From positions 8,680,001 through 8,744,000 of the forward strand of contig OZ176053.1 of NCBI GenBank assembly GCA_964247055.1: a DNA stretch of 64,000 bases. The letters are read 5' to 3'. This DNA is from Paragordius varius. Taxonomy: Eukaryota > Nematomorpha. The position numbers were made by a program, and so were the translations under genes. The notes below the pieces were generated by a model. It made no database searches. It was given only the letters and a program-made list of their open reading frames with translations, and was not told where the DNA came from. Positions 63,390 to 64,000 of the stretch are shown in pieces (the first letter of the stretch is position 1; every line of letters starts with the position of its first letter).

Positions 63390-64000
63390 GTTTGTTTTCG
63401 CTACGCAATTTCTTATTTTGATAATCATTCGGATAGAATCGTATTTTGTTTACAATAAAATTAGTTTCTTAAAAAATTAATTACTCTTAAAGCCAGAAAA
63501 GATTCGCAATCATCAAAAATATTCTGTAAAAATTTGATTCCAAATATTTATTTCGTATCTAATTTCTAGTTTATTGTCAACAAGTTTTGTTTTATGGTTT
63601 GAAACCACAATTGGCTTGGTCGCATTTTTGTCAAAAAATCCGACGGGCCCCATTCGCAAAATATATGGGCATTAACAAATATTTTATTAATTTTAAATAT
63701 ACGACTTTTAAAACTACTATTTATTTTAATTTTTTGCTAGTTCATTGCCAAAATTTGAAAAAATTAATTCAAAATGTTTGTTTGACAAAATCAATTTGTC
63801 TTAGATTTCCTTAAATTTTGTAATTGAAATTTTTTGTGGGTCGCAGAAATATTTTGAAGGGTCGCATGCGGCACACGAGCTATTTGTTGATCACTCCTGA
63901 TCCATGTTTACACAAATTTAAACTTTAAGCTGGATAAATAAATTTTTTACGGATTTTGAGGATCTAATATTGTATATTTAACGGTTATTAAATATTTATA
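63390..64000. other. Start of intron 28 with MITE copy D
   Basis: Begins after the exon 28 donor and runs off the window. Apart from the hAT-like relic at 63,590-63,899 it is AT-rich and featureless. Confidence 0.7.
63590..63899. mobile_element. hAT-like MITE, copy D
   Basis: The left part is TTTGAAACCACAATTGGCTT, then GACGGGCCCCATTCGC. The interior TAAATATACGACTTTTAAAA and GTTCATTGCCAAAATTTG match copy C. The right end has GTGGGTCGCAG, GGGTCGCATGCGGCAC and TTGTTGATCACTCCTG. About 310 bp, non-coding. The open frame at 63,587-63,814 lies inside it and is not a gene. Confidence 0.68.

Noticed and set aside
34525-64000. tRNA, snRNA or rRNA genes
   Set aside because: No stretch with tRNA box A/box B spacing, a cloverleaf, or a recognisable rRNA or snRNA core was seen.
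34525-64000. Retrovirus-like or LTR elements
   Set aside because: No long terminal repeats, primer-binding site or reverse transcriptase, integrase or capsid motifs were seen in any frame.

Overview
The window is eukaryotic nuclear DNA, very AT-rich, with GT-AG introns, a large tandem satellite and DNA transposons. An arthropod or other invertebrate fits best, but the sequence does not identify the species.

Positions 1 to about 34,524 are one tandem satellite, about 545 head-to-tail copies of a 62-bp monomer, all in the same orientation and open at the left window edge. Larger tandem duplications of the satellite are layered on it, with periods near 7.6-7.86 kb, 1,791, 2,532, 619, 429 and 767 bp. 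The array is broken once, by a 647-bp foldback DNA element with long inverted ends built from 21-bp repeats and a TA target duplication.

Positions 34,525 to 40,769 hold no gene that I can support. They contain two diverged copies of one sequence in inverted orientation, about 2.4 kb apart, and pieces of small DNA transposons.

From 40,770 to 63,389 the + strand carries an internal stretch of one giant gene. I could join 28 exons with matching splice phases and no stop codon, giving 5,469 coding nt and about 1,823 codons. The product is a chain of spectrin-like three-helix repeats with Ser/Thr/Pro-rich linkers. A nesprin/MSP-300-type protein is my best guess; dystrophin- or plakin-like proteins are not excluded. 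The gene continues past 63,389 and probably upstream of 40,770.

The intron between exons 1 and 2 contains a 2,739-bp hAT transposon of the Charlie/ZBED5-like lineage, with a perfect 8-bp target duplication and a transposase spread over three frames. Other introns and the 3' flank carry relics of a second small hAT-like family marked by GGGCCGC-type ends. Apart from this gene and the hAT transposase I see no protein-coding gene, and no RNA gene, CRISPR array or retrovirus-like element.
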